Source: Margaritifera margaritifera
Lineage: Eukaryota; Mollusca; Bivalvia; Unionida; Margaritiferidae
DNA: 64,000 bases
Reading direction: 5' to 3'
Assembly: GCA_029931535.1 (NCBI GenBank)
Contig: JAQPZY010001670.1
Coordinates: forward strand, 3,797,501-3,861,500
Positions 10,159 to 22,640 of this stretch are shown in pieces (within the stretch, counting starts at the first letter, position 1; every line of letters starts with the position of its first letter). The notes beneath the pieces were generated by a model. The model made no database searches, was not told the DNA's origin, and worked only from the letters and a program-made list of their open reading frames with translations. The position numbers and the translations under genes are program-made.

Positions 10159-12252
10159 TCACCTGTTGATTAATTTGGACGCAAGTACTGCTATGTGCCA
10201 AGGTGTAGATGTCGAACATTTTTCCATCAACAGCCTAGGACGGAGACTCATCGCTCGGCAGAGACATATGTAGCCTCTGAGGTAGTCCTCCTTCTCCAGG
10301 TAGCACAGATCCAGTACATTTAGCACCACCTCGCGGTATTCCATATACGGATCAAATCATTCCCGGTTGGCGATTCTAATCATGTTAATGAAGGCAGCTT
10401 CGGCATTTGATTCATCCCCTAGCTCTGTGTGGCATTTGTACAGAATGTAGTTACTCAAAAAATCGGGGTCAACATAGGCTCCGTTGCTGCTAAAGAAAGT
10501 TTCTGGAACGTGGAAGAGTTCATATTTGATAACATCTGGAACAATGTCTATCTCCTCCATGGTGTACCTCACAACTAGTGATACACATTGTTGTATAAAT
10601 CTGTCTCTGCCAAGTCTTGTGATAACAGCCTGGATATAATCTGAGTCGGTTTTATTGAGCACATAATCTTCGCTCAAGATGTGCCGAAAATTACACTTTC
10701 TAGATACATTACACTGAGGCCGATGCTTTATGGAATACAGTGTTTCCATTGCTTGCTTTGCTTGTCCAATTACATGGAGCACCCCGGCAAATTTAACCCT
10801 TCCAGCCATCCTATCTGTGTCAATGTTGGTAGAAGCGATATGAAGCAAAGATCGATAGAATTCATATTTCTTTCTAATTGAAATTCCCACCTTCTTGACC
10901 TTGGCTATATGGATATATGCAAGTGAAGCTTTCATTATCTTTGACATACCTTTTGTTAATGACCTGTGTTTTGTCATATCAGGTGAGTTGATCAGCGATA
11001 GAACATGAAGTATGTGTCTCTCAGATAGATCCATAGGCACATAGTCATGACAACAATGGCTTATGATGTTGTCCATCTCCATCCCACTCCAGTATACACC
11101 AAGACTATGTCTCCAGCCTGGGATCTTCATGGTCTGAAGTTGTTGCTGTATGGAGGGAACCATAAGAACACACACAGGTCCATGAGACAGCAAATCATTA
11201 AGTAGACGGTGTAAAAGTGTTGCCGTAACAGTATTTATTTTCCCGTCAAACAGATTGTTTTCCCTGATGAAGTAAGCTGGCAGATTCTGACTCTCTACAC
11301 ACGATTTCAGAAAGTGTAGAGCTTCCATCAGTCGATCCAGCAGGTGAGGTGGGTCCCAGTCCCTGGTGTGGTGAAGTTCTAATTGCCACAGAGCTACAGT
11401 TTTCATTGTGTACGATGTTACTAGATCTTGCAAATCATGGAAATGTTCTTTCAGGTCTTTTGCTATGATTTTAAGTAAAATGTATACGTGTTTTTGTGTC
11501 AGATTGAATAACTGTACAATTGACTTTTCGTGTACAGCGAATGACATACACCATTCCATGCGCTCTGAGGGACTCCCCTTGAACCCCTTGGGTACGACAT
11601 GACATCCGTACTGTACAATAGCTGTCACGATGGATTCAGGCGGCCATCCGTGCGTCCGACATCTGTGCATCCATTGAGACGCTTGAACGGGCCAGTTAGG
11701 GTGGGGAAATGCACGTACTCTATCCCTCTGAATACCCTTGTATAGTATCGGCAGTGCTGGTCCTGATATCCGCTGAAATTGCAAAGTTGGCGGAGCGATC
11801 TGCATGACATTGTGCTGCTGAATCTGACGAAAGACAAAACTTGACAAGTATTGGTTTATGACTAAATTTGCCCTCACCATTGGAACCAGGGATTGCATTA
11901 TAGCGGAATCCATTTTTCCGTGATGACCCACTCGTAGCCATGTGTAGCCGGGATGGACTGCCCTGTCCTCTGTATAAAGCACTGTATGTTGCGGGCTGGG
12001 TGGATGAACATGTCGGCCGCTGACGGTTATAAACTTATCGACAAACATTGCATCGATATCACCCTGTTCCAAGTGCGATGTTCCCTCAGCTTTTCCCCCT
12101 GTCATGATACTGCCTAAATTCGTATCTGCTAATACACCAATTACGTCCCTGTACCTTGTGTTATTTATTCTAAAGTCTATCATACGTTGACTGAATCCCA
12201 TGGAATCCAGCAATGAAGAAAGCAAGAATGAAAGACGATCGGTATTTGCCAT
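10159..12252 (-). pseudogene. Mab-21/cGAS-like nucleotidyltransferase family gene with one in-frame UGA
   Basis: Intronless minus-strand gene. I chose the ATG at 12252 (MANTDRLSF). The longer open frame only adds codons read through a (CA)n tract. The N-terminal nucleotidyltransferase core shows GGKAEGTSH (residues 52-60) and GDIDAMF, with Asp65 and Asp67 as the metal-binding pair typical of the family. The C-terminal Mab-21 domain shows ITQKH/LTQKHVYILLKII and TSYTMKTVALWQLE. A TGA at 10357-10359 ends the frame after IANRE. The same frame then continues for 65 codons with family-like sequence (EYREVVLNVLDLCYLEKEDY ... WHIAVLA) to a stop at 10159-10161. Total span is about 697 codons. Family members include cGAS-like receptors that make cyclic dinucleotides, as well as non-catalytic developmental proteins. 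Activity here is unknown. The UGA may be a real null allele, an old pseudogene lesion or a sequence error. Confidence 0.85.
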
Positions 12253-12270
12253 TTTAAAATAGGTTTCTAC

Positions 12271-12271
<1 letters not shown>

Positions 12272-12314
<43 letters not shown>
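12272..12314. repeat. (CA)n/(TA)n tract upstream of the Mab-21-family gene
   Basis: A perfect CA repeat passes into a TA repeat 20-60 bp upstream of the chosen start codon. It creates a false N-terminal extension of alternating Cys and Val. Confidence 0.9.
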
Positions 12315-13300
12315 TAATTAAATGGTGGAGTGTTTCTGTTTGTAAGTAAATCTGAGACTCTGTAAAATTATATATCTGAAATAGACTGCAGCAGCAACTG
12401 TGCTTCCAAAATGATAGTGGCTTTTATTTCAAGCCTATACTTTTACCCCCTAATTGCTAAAGTAACACATATAGAAATACCAGTAAACTTGAAGCATTTA
12501 AATCTTATGTGACTTTATTCTTTTGAGATTTTGTTTAAAACTTTAAAAAAGCAGTTACAATGCAATTCAAAGCAGACAAAATAAGTGGCAACTTGACACT
12601 GTATACTTTATGCTCAGATTCAAAGTCGACGGTGTGCTCTTATGATGAGTATTTTCTTACCGTCAAAATATGAATTTTATGCACAAATGATCTACTCTGT
12701 GCACTCCTTCTAATATCATTTTAATGTGTTCACCCTTTCAGGCAGGTCCTTCATAGTAATAAAAGCAGGATGATATTGTGTTGGTCAATCTGTGCCACAT
12801 ATATACACTAACTGGATAATTATCTATTCATGATTTTACGTCAGCACTGCAATCAACTAATTAAAAACTACTGTTTGGATTCGGTTCATTTAAATAGATG
12901 ATTGACTCGGTGTGTTGCCCTGTTTATCCTTTCACTTTGAGTTTTATAAAACCATCAAGAGTGTAAATTTTGTGTAAAGACAAAAATATATCGCAAATGG
13001 CGTGAATGCATCTCTTCACAATATTTTACAATATTAATTTTGAAACATTCTTCAATTTCAAAATTCGAAAATGTTAAGGCACGAGAAGGAATAAGACCAG
13101 AGAAAACTGCATACTTGCATCCACCAAAAAGTTGTGCACGTATGTAACAAGAGACCCTGGATGGACTGACGCTCTACCGGGCGAGAAGAATTTTCGAAAA
13201 TTCAATACAAGATCATTTTTTCCTTTTAACTGCTGAGTGTTGAAACCATCTCTGATATTCTTCAGCGAGAACTAGAATTTCAAATTAGCTGCTGTGGTTG
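12315..13300. other. No gene seen
   Basis: AT-rich intergenic DNA between the Mab-21-family gene and the tandem array. No supported feature. Confidence 0.4.
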
Positions 13301-13309
13301 ACAAGTTGG

Positions 13310-14050
13310 ATGTCAGATTGGTCCATTTTCATTTAGGGCCAAGTATATATCATTAGAAGTCTTTTAGTGAAAACCCCATATCAGTATGACCATCTATTCA
13401 GGGGGAGTGGCGACAGCAAGATTTTCAAGGCAGTCACCGTGGCAGCCATATTCGATGTACGATTGGAACGATTCAATTTATTTCCAAGTAGGTATCATAA
13501 AAGTCTATTAGTGAAAACCCCGACCAACAAGACAAACAAGACATGACAAGAAGTCTTCTGCTGAGACCCCATATTGATATAATTTTCCGTTTTGGTGGAG
13601 CAACAATAACAACATTGTCAAGATGGCTGCGATGGTGGCCATACTGGCTATTAGATACACACCATTTCCAGTTAAGACCAAGTAGATATCATGAGAAGTC
13701 TTCTGGTGAAAGCACAATGTCGATATAATCAGCCATCTAGGAAAAGTAGCGATTATAAGATTTTCCAGATGGTCAATGTGACGGCCATATTGGAGATCAG
13801 ATTGGCACCATTTTCATTTACGACCAACTAGACATCATAGGAAGTCTTTCAGTGAGAACTCCATGCTAATATGATCATTCTTTCAGGAGGGTAGTGATAA
13901 CATGATTTTCAAGCTGGATACTGTGGTGGCCATACTGGATGTCTGAGTGGCACCATTTTCATTTAAGACCAACCATAAATCATAAGAAGTCTTTTAGTAA
14001 AGACCCCATGTTGATACGACCATTCGTTAAGAAAAAGTAAGTTAATTGTG
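13310..14050. repeat. Degenerate tandem array, period about 145 bp
   Basis: The anchor AAGTCTTTTAGTGAAAACCCC recurs, with changes, near 13358, 13501, 13550, 13696, 13841 and 13984, giving spacings of about 143, 49, 146, 145 and 143. Other shared segments are a CCATTTTCATTTAAGACCAA-like block and an AAGATTTTCAA block followed by TGGCGGCCATATTGG. The copies are diverged, so the array is old. One unit is partly deleted. No coding sense. Confidence 0.8.
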
Positions 14051-14058
14051 TCTCTAGC

Positions 14059-14213
14059 CAGTGGGGTAGCAAGGGGAGGGGGGGGAGGGGCGGCACTTTC
14101 TAGGGGGCGGCAATTTGGTAAGAGTACCGTATATATCATAAATAATACGAATGGATTCGGGGCGTAATTTTGGTAGTTGGCCCTGGGCGGCACTTTGCCT
14201 CGCTACGCCACTG
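14059..14213. mobile_element. hAT-type MITE, 155 bp
   Basis: The left end CAGTGGGGTAGCAAGG and the inverted right end CAGTGGCGTAGCGAGG form terminal inverted repeats with two mismatches in 16. The element is flanked on both sides by TCTCTAGC (14051-14058 and 14214-14221), a perfect 8-bp target-site duplication. An 8-bp duplication with CAG-type termini is characteristic of the hAT superfamily. The element is non-autonomous and has no ORF. It lies directly upstream of the first visible receptor exon. Confidence 0.85.
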
Positions 14214-14282
14214 TCTCTAGCTATAAAATGTCAATTGTATTCTGTAAATAATAATTTCTGTTTTATGTTTATTATTATGTAG

Positions 14283-14605
14283 GACTGGACGGATTTGAGA
14301 CTTGCATGGAATAAATCTAGATTCCAGGTAAAATATACAGTAATGATGAACGTTTGGAACCGGTATTCGTTATCGTTAACAAGTAAGTATTTGGCATTTG
14401 CTTGTAGTTATCACGGTGATAATGTCGACTGAAAAAAAGGTTGCTAATTCACACGATAAATAAATAAAATAACCAAATTTGAACTAGCGGAAAGTCGATA
14501 TCGCAAAATGAACACGTTATGGAACTGTCTGATTCTCAGACTGAAATCAGTTTGAAGGAAGGTAATCAGTGAGTGGGAATTGTTCCAGGATATCCTCCAA
14601 TTTTG

Positions 14606-14694
<89 letters not shown>

Positions 14695-17213
14695 TCACTT
14701 GTTCTTCTATCAAGGATGAAAATAATGATTTACATCTTGACAGACAGACATACATACAGACACAACAAAAAAGACTAATAAGACTAATATGCTCAACCCC
14801 TTACTTCCAAAAAAGACGGTATGACAAACGTTTGAGGGTCAGGGAATCACATCCTCATGTGAAACATTTCTTTATGGAGAGGTACATCGTAACAAACATC
14901 TACCGTACTAAGAGCTAATAATTATGACAGCATAGTTTAATTTTGTTTTCTCTTACCTTTCATAGGGGCTCTTAGGAATCAGTCAGATGACTACAACCAG
15001 TCTTTTTCATAATACTCTTAAAGACTATTTCATTCCATACCTGTGATAATATGATTTGGCGACAGCCTATTTACTTTCTTTCTTTTTCTTACCCTGTGGC
15101 CCAATTGTTTGGTCACAAGATTAAAAGCCTGTCTTTGGAAAGTACTATAAAAATTATTCAATATCAGGCCGATGCCGCTATGGCATCGTGACATGCAATT
15201 GTTGACCTTTTGACCCATGCCCTGATGTCCGAAACCTCAGTGACAGGATTACAATCCTGTCCATCTTAAAGTGTTCTCAAAGTCCTTTGACTTGACACCA
15301 TAACGACATGCCTTTTACTCCTTAGATCTCCTGCCCTATGTCACATGACACTGAAAGGGAGAAACCTACTACATATATAATATATCTCTAGTTAATTAAG
15401 AACTGTATTCAAGTTAAAATGATAAGCTAAATCAACAGGGAAAGCGTATTTTATGTGTTCTTGACCTTTTCACTCTATCCTGCATCTATCTATTTATTCT
15501 AATGTTTCAGTTTGGCAGGAAATCAGTGGATTTGGCACGAATTCAACATGTTACCAGCAGTTTTTTTTCAAATGGCGACAAGCAATTAGACATACCTGTT
15601 CACTCAGAATGCAAATGCGAGGTTAATGCAGCGTTCTTTCCTTTCGACGAACAGTTCTGTGGGATTTAAATCATTGGCTGGCCAGCAAATACAATTGATC
15701 CTTTCTTCAGCGACGAGCAGCAATCGGATTATTCAAAACTTCTTAATATGACAACCTACAAGGGAAACGGAGAATGGGAACTTGTAAATTACGAAAGTCG
15801 CAACACATCCATACTCTCATTTATTTATGACAAGCCACTTCCGACGCTGACGTTTGCTTTCAAATTCAAAAGACGGAGCGAATTTTACATGGCGAACTTC
15901 ATCCTGCCGTCCGTAGCCATGTCAGTACTGGCGGCGTGGACGTTTATTCTACCTGTGGAATCAGGAGAACGAGTTAGTTACAGCCTGACACTCATGCTTG
16001 CCTACAGTATGTTACTGACGTTATTCAGTACTCTGCTGCCTTCGACGTCCGTCACCATCCCTTACATAGGTAACATAGATTATGGGATATTTACCATTAA
16101 CGGCTAACTATGTTACATTTGTCTTTGATAACCATTGCATGAGTCGACAAATCTTAACTATTTTCAAGGATGTTATAATTGCTTGTTCATTTCTACCTTG
16201 TCCTGATAGGAAATCCACGACGTCTCGCAAGATACACTTATAACAGTGTACTTACAGTTGTTAGTTTTCATTGCCTATTAGTCCGTATTGTCTTTGCACA
16301 ACTAAAGCTTGTACGCAACACAAAGTATGTTAATTAAAACCATAGGCTGATTTCATTAGAAATTAATATCTACGCTGATTCATGACTTTGCTAAAGAATT
16401 TTTTTTCGAAGTAAGTTATACATTTTAGCGTGACCAATACGAACTAAAGAGCGTCAAGAACGGGATCTTTGAAAAAATCCATTTTACCTCAAAGGCAGAT
16501 TGTTTACTATACATTACTTTGTAGCTGATGTCGAAAATGTCGCTTTAGTTATTTCATACTGAGTCATCAATTAGATACAAAGCTGCTCTACAAGTTTCTG
16601 AATTAACTTATGTTAGGAAAAGATTGTATAAGAATATAGCATTCTGTGTTAATTTGTTTCAGTAATACAAATATTACTTTCCCCATAGCTATCTATTTGC
16701 TGGGCATTATGTTGATCTGTGCACTTGGAACTTCCTTGACCGCCCTCAGCGTTCACCTGTACCATAGAAGGGAACCATAGCCCGCCTGGATTAAGCGCCT
16801 CTGTTGTCGCAGCGGGGTTGTCAAATATCGTATCGAAACGTCCAAGAAAGGAGCTCACTGATTCATTTGCAGATGATGGTGACGCAAACTTCTTTGCGAG
16901 GAAGATGAATAGTAATCGAAGTCGGGATCGAGGATTGAGTAAACAATCTCAAACAACCTGGAGTAACATATATGTTCGTGAATTACCGAACTATATAAAA
17001 AATCAGAGTTATACTGCAAGGGCACATAGAAAACAGGCACTAGACACCAAAAAAGTTGATGCTTTCATTGATGAGGATAGTCAAAGTCATGCTGCAATTT
17101 ACTGGAGAGAAGTATCAGAAAAACTTGATTTTGTGTGCTTTTGGTTTTTCCTCATTCTTGTGATTTACTGGAATCTAGCATTATTGGTGTTGTTAACTCA
17201 AAGAAAGGGATGA
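14283..17213 (+). pseudogene. Nicotinic-type Cys-loop receptor gene, decayed
   Basis: Three exons are recognisable. The first is a 45-bp exon, 14283-14327, encoding WTDLRLAWNKSRF with AG before and GT after; vertebrate nAChR genes have a 45-bp exon at this place. The second, 15511-16069, holds the Cys-loop (C-13-C with FFPFDEQ), NGEWELVNYES without the vicinal cysteines of alpha subunits, TM1 and TM2 (SGERVSYSLTL, the Glu seen in cation channels). The third, 16689-17213, holds TM3 (IYLLGIMLICALG), the cytoplasmic loop and TM4 (FWFFLILVIYWNLALLVLL). Phases of exons two and three join correctly. Lesions are TAA at 15667-15669, TAG at 16778-16780 and a frameshift near 16815. The exon for the middle extracellular region between 14328 and 15510 was not found, nor were the signal-peptide exons. 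I read it as a pseudogene, although sequence error could explain some breaks. Confidence 0.8.
14608..14694. repeat. (TA)n(GT)n microsatellite in receptor intron
   Basis: About 66 bp of TA repeat followed by 20 bp of GT repeat, inside the interval between receptor exons. Confidence 0.95.
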
Positions 17214-18930
17214 ACTGAAGGCAATAGAGTCAAGCCATTCCCACCCTCGTATAACGTCGTTGTGAAATCAGATGCAGCTGATTCCGTTATTGTTTTATAG
17301 TTAAATTTATACTTGTATGGGTGAAAAATGGTAAATCAAAAAGTAAAATCATGATTACGGAATCAACGGACCCAAATTTCCAGACTGTATTATATGGGGT
17401 TGGTGACGGCTTCGCGATATTGACAAACTAAACAAATTGTTAGTACTTGCTACCAAATATTAATCCTCATCTGCAAAAATATGAGTATCATGATATTTGT
17501 GTCAGTCGAGATGATCGGACAGTGTGTACAAATCTACATAGATCTGATGTTTACAAACATTGGTGAATCAATGTTTTTGGTCAACAGAGAGGTTAGGCTG
17601 AAAACTGTATAATAGCAAAATTTGCTTATGTCACATTGCAAAAATAATTTTCACAAACCTACGTATTACAATAGCACAGTCATATGTTGTATTTATGTGA
17701 ATAATCACCTAATATATGTATGGAAATATTGGGACGTTTTGTAACTGCAACACGCGCACAAATGAGTTTGAGGTACGTTTCACACGCATTTATAACTGGT
17801 ACCAACTTTCCAACACCAATCAATAGATATAAAACAGTTTTACTCTTAGATTGCATCTCGACGATATAAAGGACCATTACATGGTGTCAACGACTTTTCT
17901 GTGTACAGAAACTAAGTCAACGAATGATTGATAATAACATTCATAATACAATTGTATTTTTCACTAAGTTTTATTTTAGAATGTAACTGTTTCAAATTTT
18001 TTTTCTTAAGATTTTGTTTCCTAGATAAGAAAGGCTTTACTCGTAACAAAAAGCTTGAAAAATACAGGATTCTTTAGTTACATACTTTTAGAAAGAAGAC
18101 ATATTTTAAAAACTATTTGTATGACGCAATATGATGAAAATATACCTAGATTATTTGCAAAGCATCCTCGAGATCCTTAAATATACGCCCAATTGCAAAA
18201 GTTTAAATGTTATGGTATTCTTGTCTCGCAATCGCAGAATTATTCATATTTTAGGACTCAGAAATTATTAATTTCAATAATTTAATAATCTTAGCATTAC
18301 CTTGAATCCAGATGAGATATTCATGCTTCTTCTCAGATATGTTACAAAAGAAACATATTAATAATACTTGTGGTACATTTACAACCTCGACAACATTCTC
18401 GTTGAAAAATGACTTTACTCAAAAGTCAGATTTCGAGTTATATGGAGAACAGTCAAACATCCGTTTGACAAGAATCTGCAACTTATAAAAAGTAGATTAG
18501 CAGTCACATGCATAATAGGCATTACATTAAAGAAAGCCTGACAAACGGTTTGTCATAGAAGGTAAATTGCAGGAAATGTGCATTAATAAGTTTACACGGT
18601 TATTCAACAACATTACATTACCCAGTATGAATGTATAGAAATACACACAAATATCTTATCTTTATTTCATGTTTAAAGTAAGCCCAATAACCTCTGACCT
18701 TGACAAGTGCAAATGTTGCCAAGCTCTCAGGTCAGTTTCACGCGTATTCTCTCAGACTTTCTATAGCTTTTCGTGAAATCCAATGTTACAACCGGAAGTA
18801 TATATTTTGCTAAGTTAACTAGACTGCATTTACTATCAGTGACGCAGTTTGTATATGAAGAAATACATCTTTACCAGCTTTGAAATAAATGGTGGATGGT
18901 AAACACGAGGACACGATCCATAAAGGTAAG
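17214..18930. other. No gene seen
   Basis: AT-rich DNA downstream of the receptor relic. No ORF or repeat that I can support. Confidence 0.4.
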
Positions 18931-19439
18931 GAAGGTTTTATGTCATTAATACTGGGTCGACCGATGCTAGGTATCAGTTGGTGTGCATATTGATAATCGC
19001 TTTTATTATACACCTACCAATTTCCTACTCAAGAAAGAGCCAGAATTTTACCGTCATTTCCTACAAGCAGGAAAACGATACTATCGTTTTCCAAACCCGT
19101 ATCACCATACTCTCAAACGAGGCTGAGACTACTTTATCCTCGAGGTTTCCTTGTGACAATAGCAGCGCCCCTAGCGATGGAATGCCAACACTAGCAGTAA
19201 ACAAAGCTCTCACAGCGACGTTAGTTAAGAAACCTTGCGTTATATGTAAAATATCTGAAAGGTCTAAGCCATGTTTTTGTCACAACAACAATAAAAAAGC
19301 ATTTTCCCTTTATTTTGAAGCAGTAAAATATTTGCCAAAATGTTCGTCCGAAACAAGATCATATTCGGAAATCGCGTACAAAAACATTACAGTTGTACAG
19401 TATAACCCATTTACGGAAATTCATAAATGGTTACGTTAG
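18930..19439 (+). other. Possible exon with hydrophobic start, unknown product
   Basis: An open frame of about 170 codons runs from after a TAA at 18927-18929 to a TAG at 19437-19439. It has no ATG near its start, so it would need an upstream exon; CTAG at 18968-18971 could be an acceptor. The product has a hydrophobic segment (LVCILIIAFIIHLPISY), an Asn/Thr-rich stretch and a cysteine cluster (KKPCVICKISERSKPCFCH), ending KWLR. This resembles a secreted or membrane-anchored cysteine-containing peptide, but I know no family and it may be chance. Confidence 0.25.
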
Positions 19440-19992
19440 TGAGTTTCACGCATAATGGATTAATTTGAAATTATAAATGAGTAATATTCTCTGCAACAAA
19501 TCTGTACCATCAAGTTCCAACAATTTCTCCAATCCTGTTGTAAATAACTGTCAAAATAATGTTGTCATTTCCTTGTCAAGTTCCCATCGGAGCCTCTCAC
19601 AATGTCCTGCCCGAAACAGTTTAGCCGCCTTCAATCTGGCCTCTGAAAGAAACTTCCAGTCATTCAGCTGGTGAAAACTTCCGTGATGCAAAATTTCAGA
19701 ACTGCACAATAACTGTAAATCACATATATGAGTAGTCTGCCCTCAAGCGTCGAAGAATTCGTGTTATTGACAGTGATGATAGTCAAACTGAGCGAGCGTT
19801 GTTTCACAAACTTCATTCATAAAACTAATATTCATGCGCATGTCAGCCTTTCAAAAAGTAATTCGGTTTATGCTTTAAGATGAAGTTCGTATTATAGAGG
19901 TTGAAATGTTTAGCAATTTCTTGTGTTTTTCAACTACATATAGTGATTTTATTAAATTATCTGAAAATTGAAAGGTATATAACAAAAATATC

Positions 19993-20151
19993 ATTATCAC
20001 AGTAATGTGATTTTGATTGCTAGATCAAGTCTCGTTGTCAGCATAAAAATCCGGATCATGACTCGACGCTTCGCGTCTCGTAATGATCCGGATTTTCTAA
20101 TGCTGACAACTCGACGTGATCTAGCAATCAAGATCGCGTTACTGTGATAAT
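19993..20151. repeat. Foldback palindrome of about 160 bp
   Basis: The left arm ATTATCACAGTAA ... GATTGCTAGATCA ... TTGTCAGCAT ... AATCCGGATCAT is mirrored by the right arm ATGATCCGGATT ... ATGCTGACAA ... TGATCTAGCAATC ... TTACTGTGATAAT. The centre CGACGCTTCGCGTCTCG is itself a small hairpin. Arms of about 70 bp pair with few mismatches, so the single strand would form one long stem. It is probably a foldback-type MITE. No target duplication was obvious. Confidence 0.85.
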
Positions 20152-22600
20152 ACTATATATTTATCTTATAGATATGGAGTGCGCAGTCAGCTGTGTTTAA
20201 CCTCTCACCACATGTGTGATTGTTTATTTGTGTGGGGGCTGGGGGGGGGGTGCATACTTTATGCAACAAAGTATTACTTCCAAATCCCTGGTTTGCAAAT
20301 GAATTGTTTATCACAAACGATCGAAACTCATTGTATTGTAGAAAACATTCTTTCGACGGAGCGTACGTGATATTTAAGAATTTGGTTTGAGAATGCCAAA
20401 AAAAAATAAAAATAAAAGTTTAAAATACATGTAAGTACCGTGCAGTTAAACAAGCTAGAAGAAATGAGTCTACAACATGCCATCAGTACCCTAAGCATGT
20501 TCACAACATTCTTAAAAACCTCGTCATCAATTGAACTTCTCAACTTTCACTTACATATTTCTATCTTCGAGAAAGCCCATGATTTGCGCGATTGATGAAT
20601 CAGAATTTTACAACGAGGCCTAGATTGGACACTTAAATAGTAAATGTATTCCTGTTGTAAATTGTACCATGTTCCCTATTCATGAACAGTGGAATAAGAT
20701 ATAAAAGGAAAAGAACATCATTAACGATATTAAATTCAGAAGAGATAAAATTGGTCATATTACAAGCAGACACAACTTTTGAATACGTCATAGATGTAAC
20801 TAGGGTAGTGTGGTCAAATTCCGACCAGTGTGGTAATTCCGACTACTGACATAGTATGTGCAACTTACTACTTACGATCAACTTTTGCATAATACATACA
20901 TGCAAACATGCTTGTCTCTGAGTACATGGATATGTAAGCGTGGTATATTGGAAGGTTTTATCTTCCAAGAGTTTATCCAACTAATACTTGTACATTTTCG
21001 AAACTTAACTTTTTACCGACACTAAATAGCCAGGATTGTGCTGAAGTGCCGTTCAACGCCACACATACATGGATACACACTCTTGTCATCAGGAAGCGTC
21101 GAATCAGAAAGTAAATGAGGTTGCTACGTTCATCAACATTTCTAAACATGTACACTTTATTCAATAAACGAAAAAATGCTATTTCTTAAACAGATTCGAA
21201 ACCCAACCTTTCCCCCGATCAGCGCGATAGGAACTATTTATATGTAAGCCAGTCATAATGTGTATATAGTACCTCTCTCAGTTTGCGGTTGTATTCTTTC
21301 CAGGACGTCTTTTACATCTTATTATCACAGGATTCAGTTTATCAGACCCATCTTTGTTGAATAAAAGTGACCATTTAGGCGATACATCCTTAGGATAGTC
21401 GTTATATTTCTTCGAATTGTTACACACAGACACACACACACACACACATAACGAAAAATGGATAATGCAACCGGACTCACTGCCTGGATATTCGCATCAG
21501 CTAGAACACCTGATGTATACTACATGTATGTTTGTTAACACGGCTACCGATTTTGTACAGGAAGCACACTAAATCAAGTCATTTACAAGTGTAAACTTTT
21601 CAGCTGCAATAGTAACGCGTGGCCCGCGGAACTAAAGATATCTATCAATCAGGTTTTGAGGACAGTTAAACCCATGGCAAAGATATGATTTGTGTGCATA
21701 ATAAGAGTGTCTTAATTTTTTGAAAATACGTCAAAAATACAGGACACAAAAGGCCAATTATATTTCATGATTTGAGTCGCGGTCTGATTTACCCCTGGTT
21801 ATATTTAACAGATGGTTAACTCCAACCACCCAAGAACACTAATGAGCAAAGCAGAAAAATCACCACTAAAAATGAGCAATTTGTTTTAGATGGAAAAGGA
21901 AACTTCAGAAAGCTAAATTTATACTTTTGTACAGAATCCATATGAACGAATAGTTTTACAAGTTTTTTTCTCTATTTCCTATCCCTCGTTCTTCTGATCT
22001 ATCATATCTCAGCTACTTGTGTATAAGTGTATATGTAAAGCATGGTTAACCTTTACTAAATTGTACACTAATGACTCACTAATTGATTACTGAACTTGAA
22101 AAACTAGAACGTGTCAGATGTTATTGCTTAATATCCGTCTTGTAGTGGTCAGAATTATCCACTTGTTGTTAACGGCATTATCCTTTTTATAGTCGGAATT
22201 ATCCATAATGATTTAATAGGATAAAATTAACTTTTCTTCTTTTATTTGATATCCCCACGTGACATTCGTTGTCTAATTTCATTGCTTAAGTTCCCTATTA
22301 GCATTCTCTGACCCACTTACGTAATATTACCAGTCAGATATGCAACTGAATACATATAATGGAGTAAGAATTCCCGAGTGTTGAGTATGTGGCAAATTTA
22401 CCCTACCAATAATTTGTTCAACACGCGCTTATACCATTTTTTTTTCTCCTTTTATCGAAAACCATAATTCCATTTTGGAAATGAATTATACAAACATCCA
22501 GTTTTAGTACTTTCCAACATAATGGCCGCTATAAAAAATCGTATCCATAATTAGATTAATCCATTGTGAGAATTTATAGGGGCTGGGTGTACAAAGATTG
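20152..22600. other. No gene seen
   Basis: AT-rich non-coding DNA with a short (CA)n near 21425-21450. Nothing else supported. Confidence 0.4.
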
Positions 22601-22620
22601 TTCAAGGATTCAAGCACATA

Positions 22621-22640
22621 CATGGCGGCTAGTTCAGAGA
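22621..22640 (+). other. Possible tiny first coding exon
   Basis: ATGGCGGCTAGTTCAGAGA is followed at once by GTAAGT, a consensus splice donor. It would encode only MAASSE plus one base. The start context and donor are good, but no downstream exon was recognised, so this is a weak call. Confidence 0.15.

Noticed and set aside
12253..12294. N-terminal extension of the Mab-21-family protein rich in Cys and Val
   Set aside because: It is read through a (CA)n repeat. The ATG at 12252 fits the family start better.
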